Both the position numbers and the translations under genes were made by a program. This document shows, one piece after another, positions 37,724 to 50,700 of a stretch of 64,000 bases of DNA (within the stretch, counting starts at the first letter, position 1; the number at the start of each line of letters is the position of its first letter). The stretch comes from Amblyornis subalaris. Its lineage: Eukaryota > Chordata > Aves > Passeriformes > Ptilonorhynchidae. The notes beneath the pieces are model-generated. The model was not told the origin of the DNA. It made no database searches and was given only the letters and a program-made list of their open reading frames with translations. The stretch is taken from the NCBI GenBank assembly GCA_018881555.1, contig JACAXG010000110.1, positions 2,611,938 through 2,675,937 of the forward strand, written 5' to 3'.

Positions 37724-40700
37724 ATCCTCGGCTCAGGTCAAGGAATCAAATTGCCAGTCCATGGATTCCAAACAGTTCATGCAAATGGGCTTTTAGAAGA
37801 AAAACTTTTTAAGAAGTGCCTTCATACCTACTGCTGTGATAACTATTAATTCAGGTGGCACTAGAACTGGAAAACCTGGACTGAGCCTGTGACTGGGTGA
37901 TGCTGTCTTGTACGTTACACCAGTCTGTACAAGGCACAATCAGACCCAAGGTGCATGTGGAAGACGAAATAATCTGTGCTTGACAAACTTTTGGGGATAA
38001 GACTGCTTCAGGTATTACTGTGCAGTGGAAAATTAACTGGCAAAACTCACAAGTAGCCTGATGCTTTTGTAAATAAATGAGTAGGTTTTGCTTATGTTTA
38101 CATTTAAGCTGTAAACAGTTAAACTTTCTCTCCCCATACCTGAAAGTGCAGGTGACTGCTCTGCTGAGGCAGTTCATTGCACGGTGTCTATCCTGCCTTG
38201 TGCCACAATTGTTCATTGAATTTGTTCCCAGATGTAGGCAGTGCAGCATTTCTGGCTCCTAGTGGGTTTGGGCTGTGTGAAGTGAGGAGGACAAAGACAG
38301 GAAGACCAGAGAACATGTCCTGTATCAAGTTTCCTCTCTTTAAATTTGAACTAATGCTACCGTTTATTAATAGACTTTTGGAGGAACAGACAGAAGTTCT
38401 GCTGGGAAGGTGAAACAATTTTATTGGCTTTTTTCTACTTTTTCAAATTTGCCATTATAAAGATTATTTGGGACCTCACTGCTGCACTATTGTCTGAGAC
38501 TGGAACAATTTTACTTTTTCTCACGAAGGCAACCAAGAGCCGCAGTCGTGACTGGTTCTTGTTTGGGATAAAATCAGTGGGACAGACATGGAGAGCAAGT
38601 GTCTGAATCCAAGTACCTGGACTAACCAATGAGACTATAAAACTTTACTAGGAATGTGTGGAAAGCAGATGGATATGCTTGTTTGCTGTTTGCCACATAG
38701 TTCCTCAAAATGTGCAGGCAACCCTTGCAGCTGGATGCCAAGTAAGGAATTCCACTGCAATCACACATCGAAGTATTACATGTTTGTGATACTCCCAGCT
38801 TTCTCCTTCAAGCATTTCCATGAGTTTCAAACAGCTTGTACATGCCCGGCTAATGTGGTAAATCCTGGCTATGTTGGGCTGCTTTCCTCTGAAATGCATA
38901 ACTCAGTGTTGCTAATGTATGTATAGTCCAGAGAGAGGGTTTGTCCCCTCGCAGAATCATAAACACTGCATGTCTATTCATTTATTTATTTTATGGTTTA
39001 GCACCTTTTTACAAATCTATAAGCGCTTTGAGATTATAAATTATGCGCGTGTAATTGCTTCATCAGCTACTGCTGCAGCTGTTTGTGGGCTAGAACATTG
39101 CTGTTAGTGAAGCAACCATTGCACTTGTGAAACAGCTGGTTTTTAGCAGTGCTATGGTTTTGAATGATGGCATCAGGAAAATTTGGGTACTCAAGATAGT
39201 GCTGCTTGAACTTTGGCTAGCAGCCCACAGTATTGTGGGCATCTCTGACCAGATCAGCAACAAAATAATCCACTGGCTGGTTTTAAAATGCGCTATAAAG
39301 ATTTTATAAACTGCTAGGCTTTTCTCCCAAGTAAGTTGATGAAGCAAAATACCACAAGACTGTACCTATGTGGCTACATGAGTTGCAATTATCCACAGCT
39401 AAGAATTTGCTCTCATCTTTCCTTCTGAGCCTTAGAAGCAATGTCTTTTGCTTGCAGGCTATATCTCCTCGTTTTATTTGCCTTTTTCTCCTTGGATTTG
39501 TTTTTTAAAAGCATTGTAAACCTGCTTCATTCCCAGACACCTGCTGCCTGTCAAATGGGATGTCTTTGGTGCTAGAAACTAGCAAAGAGCTCTTTGCAGA
39601 GTCTTATTGATCGTTTCCTTTTCATAGCAGGACAACCTGCAACATTGAAGCAGAGTCAAGGATCATAGTTTATTACATGGATCAGTTTTCCTCTGTGAAA
39701 ACTTCTTTGTTTTTTGAAGTGTCCTAGAAGTTCTTGTGGGAGGGAAACATATGATGAACACCATCACATTTTACTTGTGTTTTCAGTTTTGTAAACAGTA
39801 GTTAGAATTCAGTGTTTCACATTACTGTACAAGGGAAATGCCAGCGGTCAAGTGCTCAGAAAGCTTTGGCTTTTTGTACTCAGAACAGGATACATAGCTT
39901 GTGAACTCGTATGTCTGTGCATTTTCTACATGCTCATGGCAGAATGCCCAAGTGCCCTAGGATGGGGATGTAGACACAATGTGCAGAGTTGGAAGCAGCA
40001 GCTTTGAGAGGCTGGCACGATGACTGCTTTCTAATGCCTGGAGAAATTCTGTAGGTTTCAAGTAGGCCTTAAATCCTATTTGTTTGGGGCTTTTTATCAA
40101 GTATGGATTTGATTCATTCCACACCTATTCAGTAATGTTGTTTTTAAAAAGTTAGTGTTTATTTCCGATATAAGCCACATTGGCTTCCCCGCTGCTTGCC
40201 AGTCTCTGATAGTTCGCAGTGCGTAGCATACAGACGTCTTCATGGACCTGTTCAGAGCCAGTTGTCAGCTTTGAAACCACTCCAGCAGCTTAAAGCTTCC
40301 AGGGCTTTTGCTCGCCAGAGCTGCAGGGTGCAGCACTGCAGCCATGCTTTTGCCAAAGAAGCCTCAGTGTGAAGCCAAGAAGAAAGTGTGAAGCCAAGAA
40401 TTTTGGAAAACTATAGGGAAATAATGGATCATTGTTCATACCGTAGCTTTAGTTTTCCTCTTACTGATACAAGTCCAGGTGCTTAGGTGTCCTTCGGACA
40501 TCCATGCAGACTTAAAGCGAGGAGAATTAACTTCCAGATAAAATCATTCTACTTGTAATATGCAAGCTGAGAAAAGATTTACTAGGAACAAATGGGTTCA
40601 GTGTCTGCTTTTTGTTCACCATCAGTGTGTGGTGTTCAGTCTCATATGCCATATTCAAAAAACTGGATGCAAAATAGTCAAAATGTAAACACATTTTCTT

Positions 40701-41030
40701 AATGGTGAGGGGATTTTAATTAGTCTTTTTCTTAGATTTCTTAATATCTCAAGGGAACTTTTTGGTGTGTATGTGTGGTTTTATTTTATTGAGCTGTAGC
40801 CCAGTGAAGTGGAAGTTTGCTAGTTTATTTAACTTTTTTGCAAGTGTTGTGGTCTTTAGTAATTGTAACAGTTTGACTTTTAAGGATTGGTAAAGATTAC
40901 AGAATTTTAAGATCTTAATTGTAAAATAGTCAACAGCTTTGCCTTTTTAAAGCATGTTATTGGTTTTTATGGACACTTCCTTTTGTATACTGAGTGAATG
41001 TATTGTTATAGATTTAATGTTTAATGGACC

Positions 41031-41036
41031 AATAAA
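41031..41036 (+). terminator. candidate distal SERINC5 polyadenylation signal
   Basis: AATAAA in an AT-rich context followed within 30 bases by TG-rich sequence (gttgtgatac). It is the last canonical signal before the sequence becomes GC-richer, and it is the best candidate for the end of the SERINC5 transcript. Confidence 0.55.
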
Positions 41037-41055
41037 ATTTTTCTTACATTTGAAA

Positions 41056-44000
41056 TGAATTGTTGTGATACATTAAAGTTGCAAAGTCGATTCATTCTAG
41101 GAGAAACTTTAAAAATACCTAAATACATGAGCTAAGCAGTTACTGAGCCAGTGAAAGTAAACTGGTTGATCTTTTTCATTCACTAAATTTGGATGTTGTT
41201 TAACAAAAAAATGTTGCTCTATGGAATATTAGAGGGCTTCACTGTCCATGTTATTTTTGTATTTCCCCAGGCTCTGATACTGGATGATGGCAGATTGCAC
41301 AGATTTGTCCGTGGCATCTGTTCTGTACAATCCAGCTCCCTGAGATGAGTAAGATACTCTGATAGTGCAAACAAAGTATCTTGAAGGTCGGTGTAGCACT
41401 GAAGTCTGTACAGCTGTTTAAAACACAGATCTCTAATTTTTTAATTTTTTTCCCTCACTTGCCCAGTTGATGGGGTGGGCAGCTGCTGAATTTGACATGC
41501 CGAGATCCACAGCAGGGGAAGTGCTTTGTCTTCATGGGTGGTGGTTCCTTCCCTCTCACTGTCCATGTCCTGTTTCAGCATGTGCCAGCTGCAGCTTGCC
41601 TGCTAGTACTGGTGGCACCTGTGCTAGAGAGCTGACCAGGCCCACACCAGGACACAGTTCTGTCTGTGAGAAACTGTTTGAGAAACTGCTGACCAAGCTT
41701 CCAGGAGTCCAATGGAGGCTGCTATTCACTGTGCAGCTCTGGTGCGTGAGAGAGCTCTGGTTCCTGGAGCTGGGAGGGTGTGTGTTTGGACCTAGGAGCA
41801 AGGCAGAGACGGGTTCCCGAGTGGTTCCCAAGGGCTGTGAGAGTCAAGTGCCTGTGCTCTGCAGCCTCCCACCAGTCTGTCCACCTCTGCCCTCATCCAA
41901 CAGCGCGGCATCCTGGCAGGATGTTCCCTCCTTCCAGTTCAAACCAGGAGATGGTCTTCAAGGAACAGAAGTGTTTGCCATGGTGTTTGCAGCACACAGG
42001 AAAGAGTTAACCTTTGTTGAAACGTTAGATCCTGGTGCAGAAGTTGCAGGACTCTGAAGTCCAAAGTAGTTACAGCTGCTGCTCCAGCTGAGTGCAGCCC
42101 TGCTGTGCAGGCAGTGGGGTCAAGAGAGAGCTACATGTTCAATTTTAAAGATGTGAGATTGCAGTATCTTCACTTGCCAGAGGCCACACATGGAGTTAGG
42201 TCTGCGTTGCACAATTGTCCAGAACGGGGTCATGGTGCTAGAGAAGCTTGTTTAAACGCTTTTGAATAGGGACTGCACAATCTCTGATGAGAATGTGAGA
42301 GGCAGAAGGTTTCCCAAGCCCAGACTGTGATCTTCTTGGGGCAAATGTTTGTCTGCAACAGCTGCCTTTACTCTTGAGCTTGTAGGCTGCCCAGCAGTTG
42401 GTGTGTTAACACTGAGCTCCAGCATCCCATCGTAAGGTCCCAACAGCACCTTCTGAAACAAAAGTTCTGACTGTCTGACCTGTAACTTGTATCTGTGGCT
42501 GCCAACAGAGCAAGCCAGTATGTTTTCTGTTGGGGCACGTTAGAGGCTTGCAGCTTCACACAGTTACCTCTGACAACAGTATGACAGGCAGAGTCTGTAT
42601 CTCGCTTTCCAGCCACCAGTGGCCATGGACTGGAAGAGAGCCTGGAAATGGGCAAGCTCCATGGTGGTAAGCCAGCTGGTAAGGTAAAGGGCCAGGTTGC
42701 CCCCTCCCAGCCACTGTAGCAGAAGGAGAGGCTCCGGCTGCAAGCAGGAGGGCTCAGCAGAGGTTTGGAGGCTGGCAAGGATTTGAAGGCCAAGTGCCAT
42801 CATGTTTTCTGGTGGAGCTGGTCTGTGCTGCCTGTGCTGCAGACAGGTCAGGGTGGACCAGGCCTGTTGCATCCGCTGTGAGGAGACCACTTGTGCAAAA
42901 CGTGAGCACTGCAAGCCCCAGCTGTTGTGCACCAGCAGTGTGTGTGAGCATAGTGACTGCCTTCTGCCTGGGCTGTGCCCAGACCATTCAGAGAGGATTT
43001 CTACCTGGAGAAGGGGCTCCTTCTGGTGAAATGCAAATGTATGATAAGGAAGATGTAAATTTGTTTTACAGTGTGTGTTTTCCTTCATAAATGAACAATA
43101 CTGCAGTTACAGCCCATGTTCAGCTAGAAAAACATGTTTTTTCTCATCTTTTAAGCATAATTTGACAGTGCCCTCTGTTGCTCTGAAGTAAGTAGCCTTT
43201 CAGTCCTCAGAAATCTGCTGAGTGGCTGGGTTTAGTGAAGCCAAGGGGAAGGGAGGACTGAAACTGGAAGACCTTTCATCATGAAGCACTGAACTAGAGG
43301 AATGGTCCTGCCTCTTGCTTTTTGCTGAGGGACTCTGGGATTCCACGTGGAACAGGTCCCAGGGCCACCCTGCTTCCAGAAACTTTGGCAATGGTGGACA
43401 AGCCCGTGGGAAAATTCTGCCAGTAGTCAAAAGCCTTTGATAGCTTGTAATATCTTTAAAGGTATTTTTATTGTACTGAGAACTGGAAACTTTTTTTGTT
43501 GTTTGATACTCTCACCTGATAATTTAACTCAGCATTCCCCCTGTATCCTTGTGCTGGGAAAAGTGCTGTTCATTTTCCCAGGGCTACTTCTGATTTTAAA
43601 ACTCTCACTGTCTTCCCTCCCTTTGTATTTCTTCGTTCCCCTCCCCACAGGCTGAAGGGCCGTTTCAGACTCTTTTTTTAAAGTAGCTATCCGATAGTTT
43701 TTTTTTAAAGTATATAGTTATTTTTAAAGTAACAATCCTATCTATTCAACCGCTCCTTGGAGCTTGTCCTCCCTTCCTTCCTAGCTCAATTTTGAAAGAG
43801 AATGTAGTAAAAATGCACACTGTATTAACACTTTCCTGCACTTCAAATTAGAGAGTGCATTGTGATACAATTTCTTTTTTCAGTCCTTTCCTAATGGTTA
43901 GTAATGCTTAATGCAATGTTTTGGGTTTTTAATTTGGTGACTGATTTGCATTATATTGCAGGACCTGCCTAGAGAGCTCGACTCTGAGTGGGGGGGACAG

Positions 44001-44544
44001 GTCAAAGCCTGGCTTTGTGTATGTGAAAGTTAGGATTATTTTCTCTGTCCAGGTGATTCTGCATTTATCTCTGTAGTCTTTTTTTTGTTTGTTTTAGTCA
44101 CATGCAAGTCATAAGATGTGACTAAAATGCTCTGCAGTCAGCTTTTTTGCTTTTACAGGATGTGTTAGTGTTACTTACGGTTTTTGGGAGTGAGAGGGAG
44201 GGAGGGAAGTCTAACACAGTGCTTAAGAGGAGGTCTGCCAAAGGTAACAGTCCTCAAAGGCATTAAACTGTCCTGAAGGAGATACAACCTATTCCTAGGA
44301 GGACTGGAAAGGTACTAAGAAACCCTTGGCTTAGTCAAACAGCTCTGGACCACTTCATGACCAGATGCAACCTGTTGTTTATAACATTCAAAGTAGACAA
44401 AATTTCACCTTCTTCCCCACCCTGTTTAATACTGAATCCAAACAGGAAATAGATTCAAAATTTTCCTGAGAGTGTTTTAAACAAGTTGTCACTCCATTTA
44501 CATGCTGCTCTCTGGATTTTAGGGCAAATTTGAAAACAAGTGAA
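41056..44544. other. SERINC5-THBS4 intergenic spacer
   Basis: About 3.5 kb between the inferred ends of two convergent transcripts. The middle (about 41460-43050) is GC-richer and holds the longest open frames of the window: 41467-42057 on + (196 codons) and 42564-43088 on - (174 codons). Neither resembles a known family to me. The rest is AT-rich with T tracts (43670-43730, 44080). Confidence 0.65.
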
Positions 44545-44722
44545 ACTGGAATCTATTTTGTCTCCTTTTTATTTTCACTTTTATACAAAAAAAAAAAAGT
44601 CTGACATAGTCACATCAATGAGAACAAAGCTGCGGTGTGCACTCTGACAACAACAATCATATAAGGATTTAAAATATATTGTTTTACTGTTTGCAATAGC
44701 AATGTTAGTTTGCTTTTACTTT
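44545..44722 (-). other. THBS4: THBS4 probable 3' UTR
   Basis: A short AT-rich stretch downstream of the stop on the minus strand, with AATAAA at 44573-44568. A poly-A/T tract (44586-44598) lies within it. The exact cleavage site is not visible. Confidence 0.6.
44568..44573 (-). terminator. candidate THBS4 polyadenylation signal
   Basis: AATAAA on the minus strand 150 bases past the stop codon, followed by an A/G-rich stretch. The first canonical signal met in the transcript direction. Confidence 0.6.
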
Positions 44723-44784
44723 TTAAATATCCCCAACGCCAAATTGCTGCGCTTGAAATTCTTGAAAATCCTCTGGGATGGTGT
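44723..44784 (-). CDS. THBS4: THBS4 last coding exon and stop
   Basis: 62 bases after acceptor ctgttttcag. Completes the NDT sequon and encodes [11 protein letters not shown] followed by a divergent tail AQQFGVGDI and TAA. The human tail after FQEFQ is of the same length but a different sequence. Confidence 0.94.
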
Positions 44785-47700
44785 CTGAAAACAGGAAAAT
44801 ATGCAAAAGTTTAGTCTCTTCTGACAAGGAGCACTTAAAACCCACCTACTCTGTTTTTAGGTAACATGCTTCTCTTTTGTTTGCACATTAAGAATGAACT
44901 GGGAATGTTTTCAGTTTTAGCTGTGCACCACTGAAAAACACAGAGAGGCTAACAAAACAGCGAATGCTACAGTGCCTCAAGGGAGTACTATAAATCTTCA
45001 AATTACATTTCTCTGAAAACTTCGTGGCTTCCACTCTTAAATTTTTATCAATAAACACTGACCAGAAATGCAGAAGAAGTGGCTGTTTTGCTCTGCACAC
45101 CAGACACATTTGTAGTGTCAGCATCTATTTCTCATGTATCCTAATTCAACTTCCCTGTGATGGTTTCCCAGCCCATGAGAAGGGACAAAAAGCATTAACC
45201 CCACGACCAATAGCAACTGGCATAAAGACTTGAGACTTGGGGAAGGGAGCTGGAGATTGATCAATGTCATAAGAGTGGCTACAGTTCTGTTAGAAGTGTT
45301 GTTTGCAGTCTGCCTTTGCCAGATCCCAGAATATTTTATCTGGAGAGCCACTGTGCAACCATAGAGCTAAAGCTGCAGCCAACAGTGGAGCCACAGCAAC
45401 GAAGCTCAACTGCACGAGCTCAACTTCACTCTGATTATTTCCATCCTGATGCAGGACAGGCAGCTCCAAACTCAAAAAAGGATGTGTGTATAAACACACA
45501 CAGTATGTAGAAAAAAGGGGTAAGTTCTTTGCTTTTTGTTGAGCCCTTTTTTAAGGCTTGAAATTTGTTTCAAGCCTTTTCTGCAAATGCAGGAACTTGT
45601 CTGAAATGAAAGCAGAGATACCTGGGGACTCCAGAGTCTTTCTGAGTGGGTTTCATTGACTTAATGTAGCTCCTGCAGCAAAGCCACATGCCTGCTCACT
45701 GCCAGGTGACTCCGTGGCAGCTTTGAAACATGCTTTCTGGGTAACCACAATACTGTTGAAAATGCTTATCAAGTATTTATTTATTATTTATTAATTGTAA
45801 GCATTACTGTCTAGAACTTTCCTGTTTAACTGTGGCCTTAAGTGCCAGCCTAGCTGTACTGAGTGTCCAAGTATCAAGAGTCCATCACCACAACACACCA
45901 CAGAGTGGCCATGTCCCCTGCAGACCTGGACTGGGCTCCTCAGATCCACAGAAAGCAGACAAGGAAACTATTCCAACGTAGCTGGTAAATTATTTTTCAA
46001 AGGCTGGTTATGGATGCTGAGAGGGGGAGGGGCAGTCCCTTAAGCCCTACTTCAAGTTAGCTGAACTGTTGCTGGGGTAGAAATACCCTGAAATGATCAG
46101 CTTCTGTGTGAGTGACCAAGGTTTGAGTTATTTTATATAGTGGGAGATCAGGGCTAAGCTAAAAAGCTTGTCCAAAGAGAAGCGAGCCAGCATGCTCTCA
46201 CAGAATCAGCATTCCTGCATGGGAGGAAGGGCATCTTATGATCTTATCCCCCCACACACAGGACCAGCCAGCAAGTACACAAGTGACACTGATGCCTGGT
46301 GCCTGAGCCCACTGGCTCTCCAGGTGTATTTCACCTTGCATTCAAAGCTCAAGGCATCTACATACATGATGGCCTCAGTGTATTTATTGTGTGTGTACAG
46401 CTCTCACGATCGGTTGGTTGTATATGACATTCCTAATTCTCTGATGACAGCTATGCCACTCAGCTGGCACAATCTCTGCAGCAGAGTGACTGCTCTGGGA
46501 GGAGCAGCTGTGAGGTGTTTGTTCCCATCTGGCTGGGCTGCAGTGTGCTGCTGGGGTCAGGAGAGGTGTTTCACAGCTGTGAATAACTTGTAAAGGAACA
46601 GCAAAGGAAGGGATGCCAGATGGCTTAATCCAACAGCCATACTGCTGGTTCTTCCTGGGCACTTGCTAGTTGTTAGCTAAAGTGATGTAAGAACAACATT
46701 ACCATTGCAGCGATATTTCAGGTTGGACCAAATAATGTTTTCCTGAGAGAAGCAGAAAACTCCGAGCCGTCCTCCACGCATCGTGGTGTCTATAGTTACA
46801 CCAGAGTCTGCCACTAGGTCAGAGCCTTCATAAAATCTTGCCCTTAATGAAAGCAAACAGAAGCTCTATTAGGTCTTTTCTAAGGCTGCAACATTCCTGA
46901 AAGTAATGTTGTTATCCATGGAGACTATTACTGGACATGCTATCCCTCCCATCTAGCCCAGGGGAGAAAAAGCAGTTAGGGTAGCTCCTCTGTAGGCTGG
47001 GAACTGCAACAATGCTGCATGCTGGCAAGATCCAGACAGGGAGGGTGTTTTGGGGGGTTTCTACCCATCCTAAAAAAGCCATGGAATGTTTATTTTCCTG
47101 TAGTCAGCCTGGATGAGCACTTTAGCTCTTGAAATTTTCCGCAGTCGATAGTGATAGGAGAACCAGACTAGAGCAGTTGAAGAAGGCCAGATGGACATTG
47201 TCTCACACAGCTTGAAGCTGAACTTTTTTTTTAATAGGAGAAGTTTCAAACAAACCATTGGAATCTTAAACTTGTCTGTGAGATTTCTTTTAAAATGTGA
47301 ATATGATTAACTCCAGGAACAGTTTTGCTGATCTAGTATCTTCTTGTTAGAAAACCCATCAGCAAATTCCCAAATAGCTCTGTGAAAACTGCACCCCACC
47401 AGCTCCCCAGCGTGAGCCCTGTACCAAGGGCTTGAGCAGGACCACGCTGAAGCCAGCTGGGCTGTTTGTTGCTGCACTGTCCACACCAAGTCCTCAGCCT
47501 CTGGGGTACTGGGTAAATGACTTAGAGGATGATGACCTTGGAGGGCCCTGCTGTGGATGAGGATACTGCTGATCAGACATACAAGAAAATACCAAGTGGT
47601 GAAGTGAATGAAAGTTCCTGTGTCTTTTCATAAAATAAGAAAAAAAACCCAATTCCTGTTATGTTTCTGTGTTTATTTACTGATTTGCTGTGGCAGTTCA

Positions 47701-50700
47701 AAAGTATCTGTACAATGAATAGAACTTGTTGTATTTCAAGTGTCCATGGGAGAGGCTGCTCAAGTAACTTTTTCCTAGGCTTCCTTGAAGCCTCGGAAAA
47801 CCTTTGCTAGATGCATCGTGGTCTGTGGCAGCTGACCTAACCAGACCACAGAGAGATGGGACAGAGAGCTGGCAGAGGTTCACTTTAGGCGTGGCTGCTT
47901 TTAGTTTTTAAAAGATTCTGTGACACTGACTTTGCTACCTTTCCCAGCTACAGGGAGCATTACTTAGGCCGGCTGGAGAGACTGCAACCATAGGAGATGT
48001 GTGCTTGTGAAGAAGCTTCACAAACTGCTTGGTCTAAACATAAGTTGCCACCCAAGATCGATTCACTACTGCCCTGTGACTGGGACACAATAATTGACAG
48101 TACAAACGTTTTTAATCCATTTTAGTGTAAAAGTCAATCATGCTCACTCCAGTTTCTCCTGAAGATAATGCTCTGCACCAGAAAAGTGGAATAATTATAC
48201 CACCAAGTTACTGCATCTCAACTGCAGGGTGGTGATTTTTTTGAAGAAAACTGACTTACCCATATTTCTGTTCTGTTATAAGGTTGAAAAACCTGAGCTG
48301 ATGATGCCACAGAAGTTAATTTTTTGCATTTTAACATCAGCCTTTATCTACAAGTATAATTCCTGCTGATTTCTCTGCTGGATGTTGCAGAGTAAAACAT
48401 TTCATCCTCAACGGTGAATTTTTCATATAATTAACTTTTGTCCCCCAAAAAAACCCCAAAGAATACAAAACATGCATTGCAAAGCTTTGACAAACTTTCT
48501 GAATATATACTGAGTAATCTCAAATCTATCACATCAGGATAATTACTGGTCTTAGTTAGAATCACAACGTCTAAGTGAGCAACTTTTATTAATTCTCTTA
48601 TCCTAGAACACATAAATGAACTATCCCAATTCCAACAAAAATATTCTAAAATATCAAAATTAAGAAAATTTGAAATACCTTGTTTTTCAGATAAGTGGCC
48701 AGCAGTAGCTTGGAAAATGAGGTATTGAAGGCAGAAAATAGCTCATTAGGGTAAGGCACAGTTAAAACAGTCAGATGGTCCATTACAAACAGGCTTAGCT
48801 TGGAATTGTCTGTCCTAGGAAAAGAACTGCAGGCTGAATTTCAAAAGTCTACTGTGTTATAAGGCTTCATCAGTGCGAAGCCCAAATATAACGTAATTTC
48901 TCTGGTTATCATCTGAATCAGGTGTTGAGAAACTACAGTTTCTGTATATCTGCATACAGATGTATATCTGTATGCAGATGTATATCTGTACTCACCTTCT
49001 CTCTCCTTTCCTCTCTTACCTGATATAACCAATCTGGGGTCTGTGCTGCAAGAACCAACGATAGGAGACCTTGTCTTTCCACCCTACATTTCGGGGGTCC
49101 TTCCACAGCAGCCTGACCTGATCATTGGTGTCCCCCGTGTGCCACAGGGAGTTGCGGAGGTGCTCACCAGGACCTGTCTTGGATTTCACAGCCTGCAAAA
49201 ATACAATTTTCCAACACTGACCACAGAGAAAAGTCACTTTCTTTTAGCGAGGAGCAGGTCTGCAGAAGCATCCTCTCTGCTGCTCACAAGCCCCTAACTT
49301 CTGTTGTACAACTGCAGCCACTGCCTCCATGGAAAAGCAGCTGGGTACTCAGACAAAGGAGGAGGCAATCTGACCAGTCACGGTCAGAGCACAATCACTG
49401 CAGAGACTAAATGCTCCAGCTGATAAGAAAGGCAATATGAAGTCCCTTAAAAGGGCTGTCTGACTTCCCGATTTTGACACCAGCTGCAAACAGAGAACAG
49501 CAGTCGGGCAGCACAGCTGACATGCAGTGCAGTGGCTTGGCTCCTACACACCACGGTGGCTTAGCCCGTGGCCAGCACACAGAGAATGGTATAGCCAGGC
49601 TGCAGTGACCACTGTGTCCTTAGCTAGGAGCCACCACCAGTACCTTTAGCTGAATGCCAGGCTCTGCCACAGCTCGGAAGGGAGTCGCTTGCCAGTAGGT
49701 CTGTTCCGTCTGTTTCCACATTACTACATAAAAGCTAGAGCTGTCTTGATAACCAAAAATAAAGCCAGCGTAGTCGTCATCTGTCACCGTATTCACATGG
49801 AAAGTGCCCTCAAAGTCAACACCGTTAAAAGCTGTGTAACCTGAGGATAAACACAAGTTCAAAACAATTCTACAGAGCATGTGTTCATATTCTATATGTT
49901 TTCTGCTGTAAAACTTGAATCTCAGAAGAGGGTACATACCAACAGCAAGGCCAGGATCACTGTTCATGGTCTGCACAATTTCCATGCCCTGCAAGGATAA
50001 ATTCAGAGTGGTTAGCATGCTTGGCAAGCTGGGCTGGCTAAGGCTAACAGTCTTTTCTGGTCTCCTTCTAGCACCTCCTTCATCTATCTCCTCTGTTTGC
50101 TCACAACATATCTACGACACTTGTAGCTCTGAACTAAAATCAATGAGAACTATAATCAAATACTCATGTTTCAGCTGCTTGCATACCCTGAGTCAGGAAG
50201 GATTTGTCTTCTCATGCAGAATGAGTCATACTGGTATTCTGATACTTTCTTTCCCTACCACAATCTTCTGGAAATCTGAATCTGGCCAAAACTGGGGTGC
50301 GGGGGAACTTGGTTGTGGGAGGAAGAGAGCTTTTCCTAGGCTTAGCTCATAGAGTTGGCTCACAGAGTCAGGATTAAACTGACTGCCAGAACTGGGTTAA
50401 GGAAGATGTATACATCCCAGCTGGCTTGGCAGAGACTTTTGCAATGGGAATAAACTGCACATTCCCTGTGACTCAGAACACATTAGCCTCCTGAAGGCTA
50501 AAATTTGTTAGTGTAAATAAATTACTGGACTCCATCTAGCAGTACTGGAGTGGCGCATCCAGCTCTGGTGCCCCCAGCACAGGAAGGACGTCAGCCTCTT
50601 GGAGACAGTTCAGAGGAGAGACACTAAGATGATCAGAGGGATGGAGCACCTCTCCTGTGAAGACAGGCTGAGAGAATTGGGTTTGTTCAGCCTGGAAAAG

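Larger units (their letters stand above)
34586..41055 (+). other. SERINC5: SERINC5 probable 3' UTR
   Basis: After the SERINC5 stop there is an AT-rich stretch of about 6.4 kb without a recognisable exon. It begins with a T-rich tract near 34613-34627. AATAAA occurs at 37718, 38072 and 41031, so alternative polyadenylation is plausible. The longest internal reading frame (36046-36468, - strand, 140 codons) resembles no family I know. The end is inferred from the last signal, not proven; the true UTR could stop at an earlier one. Confidence 0.6.
44785..49643 (-). other. THBS4: THBS4 last introns
   Basis: Three introns: 44785-46702, 46843-49019 and 49193-49643. The first holds a perfect 11-base inverted repeat (45553-45578) and an ATTTA-rich patch (45774-45798). 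The second ends beside an 18-base tandem repeat (48941-48990). No transposon recognised. Confidence 0.75.

Noticed and set aside
40358..40404. Two copies of agtgtgaagccaaga
   Set aside because: A short local slippage duplication without further structure; too minor to call.
45774..45798. Overlapping ATTTA motifs suggesting an AU-rich element
   Set aside because: They lie in a THBS4 intron and on the non-transcribed strand as ATTTA, so they are not in a known UTR.
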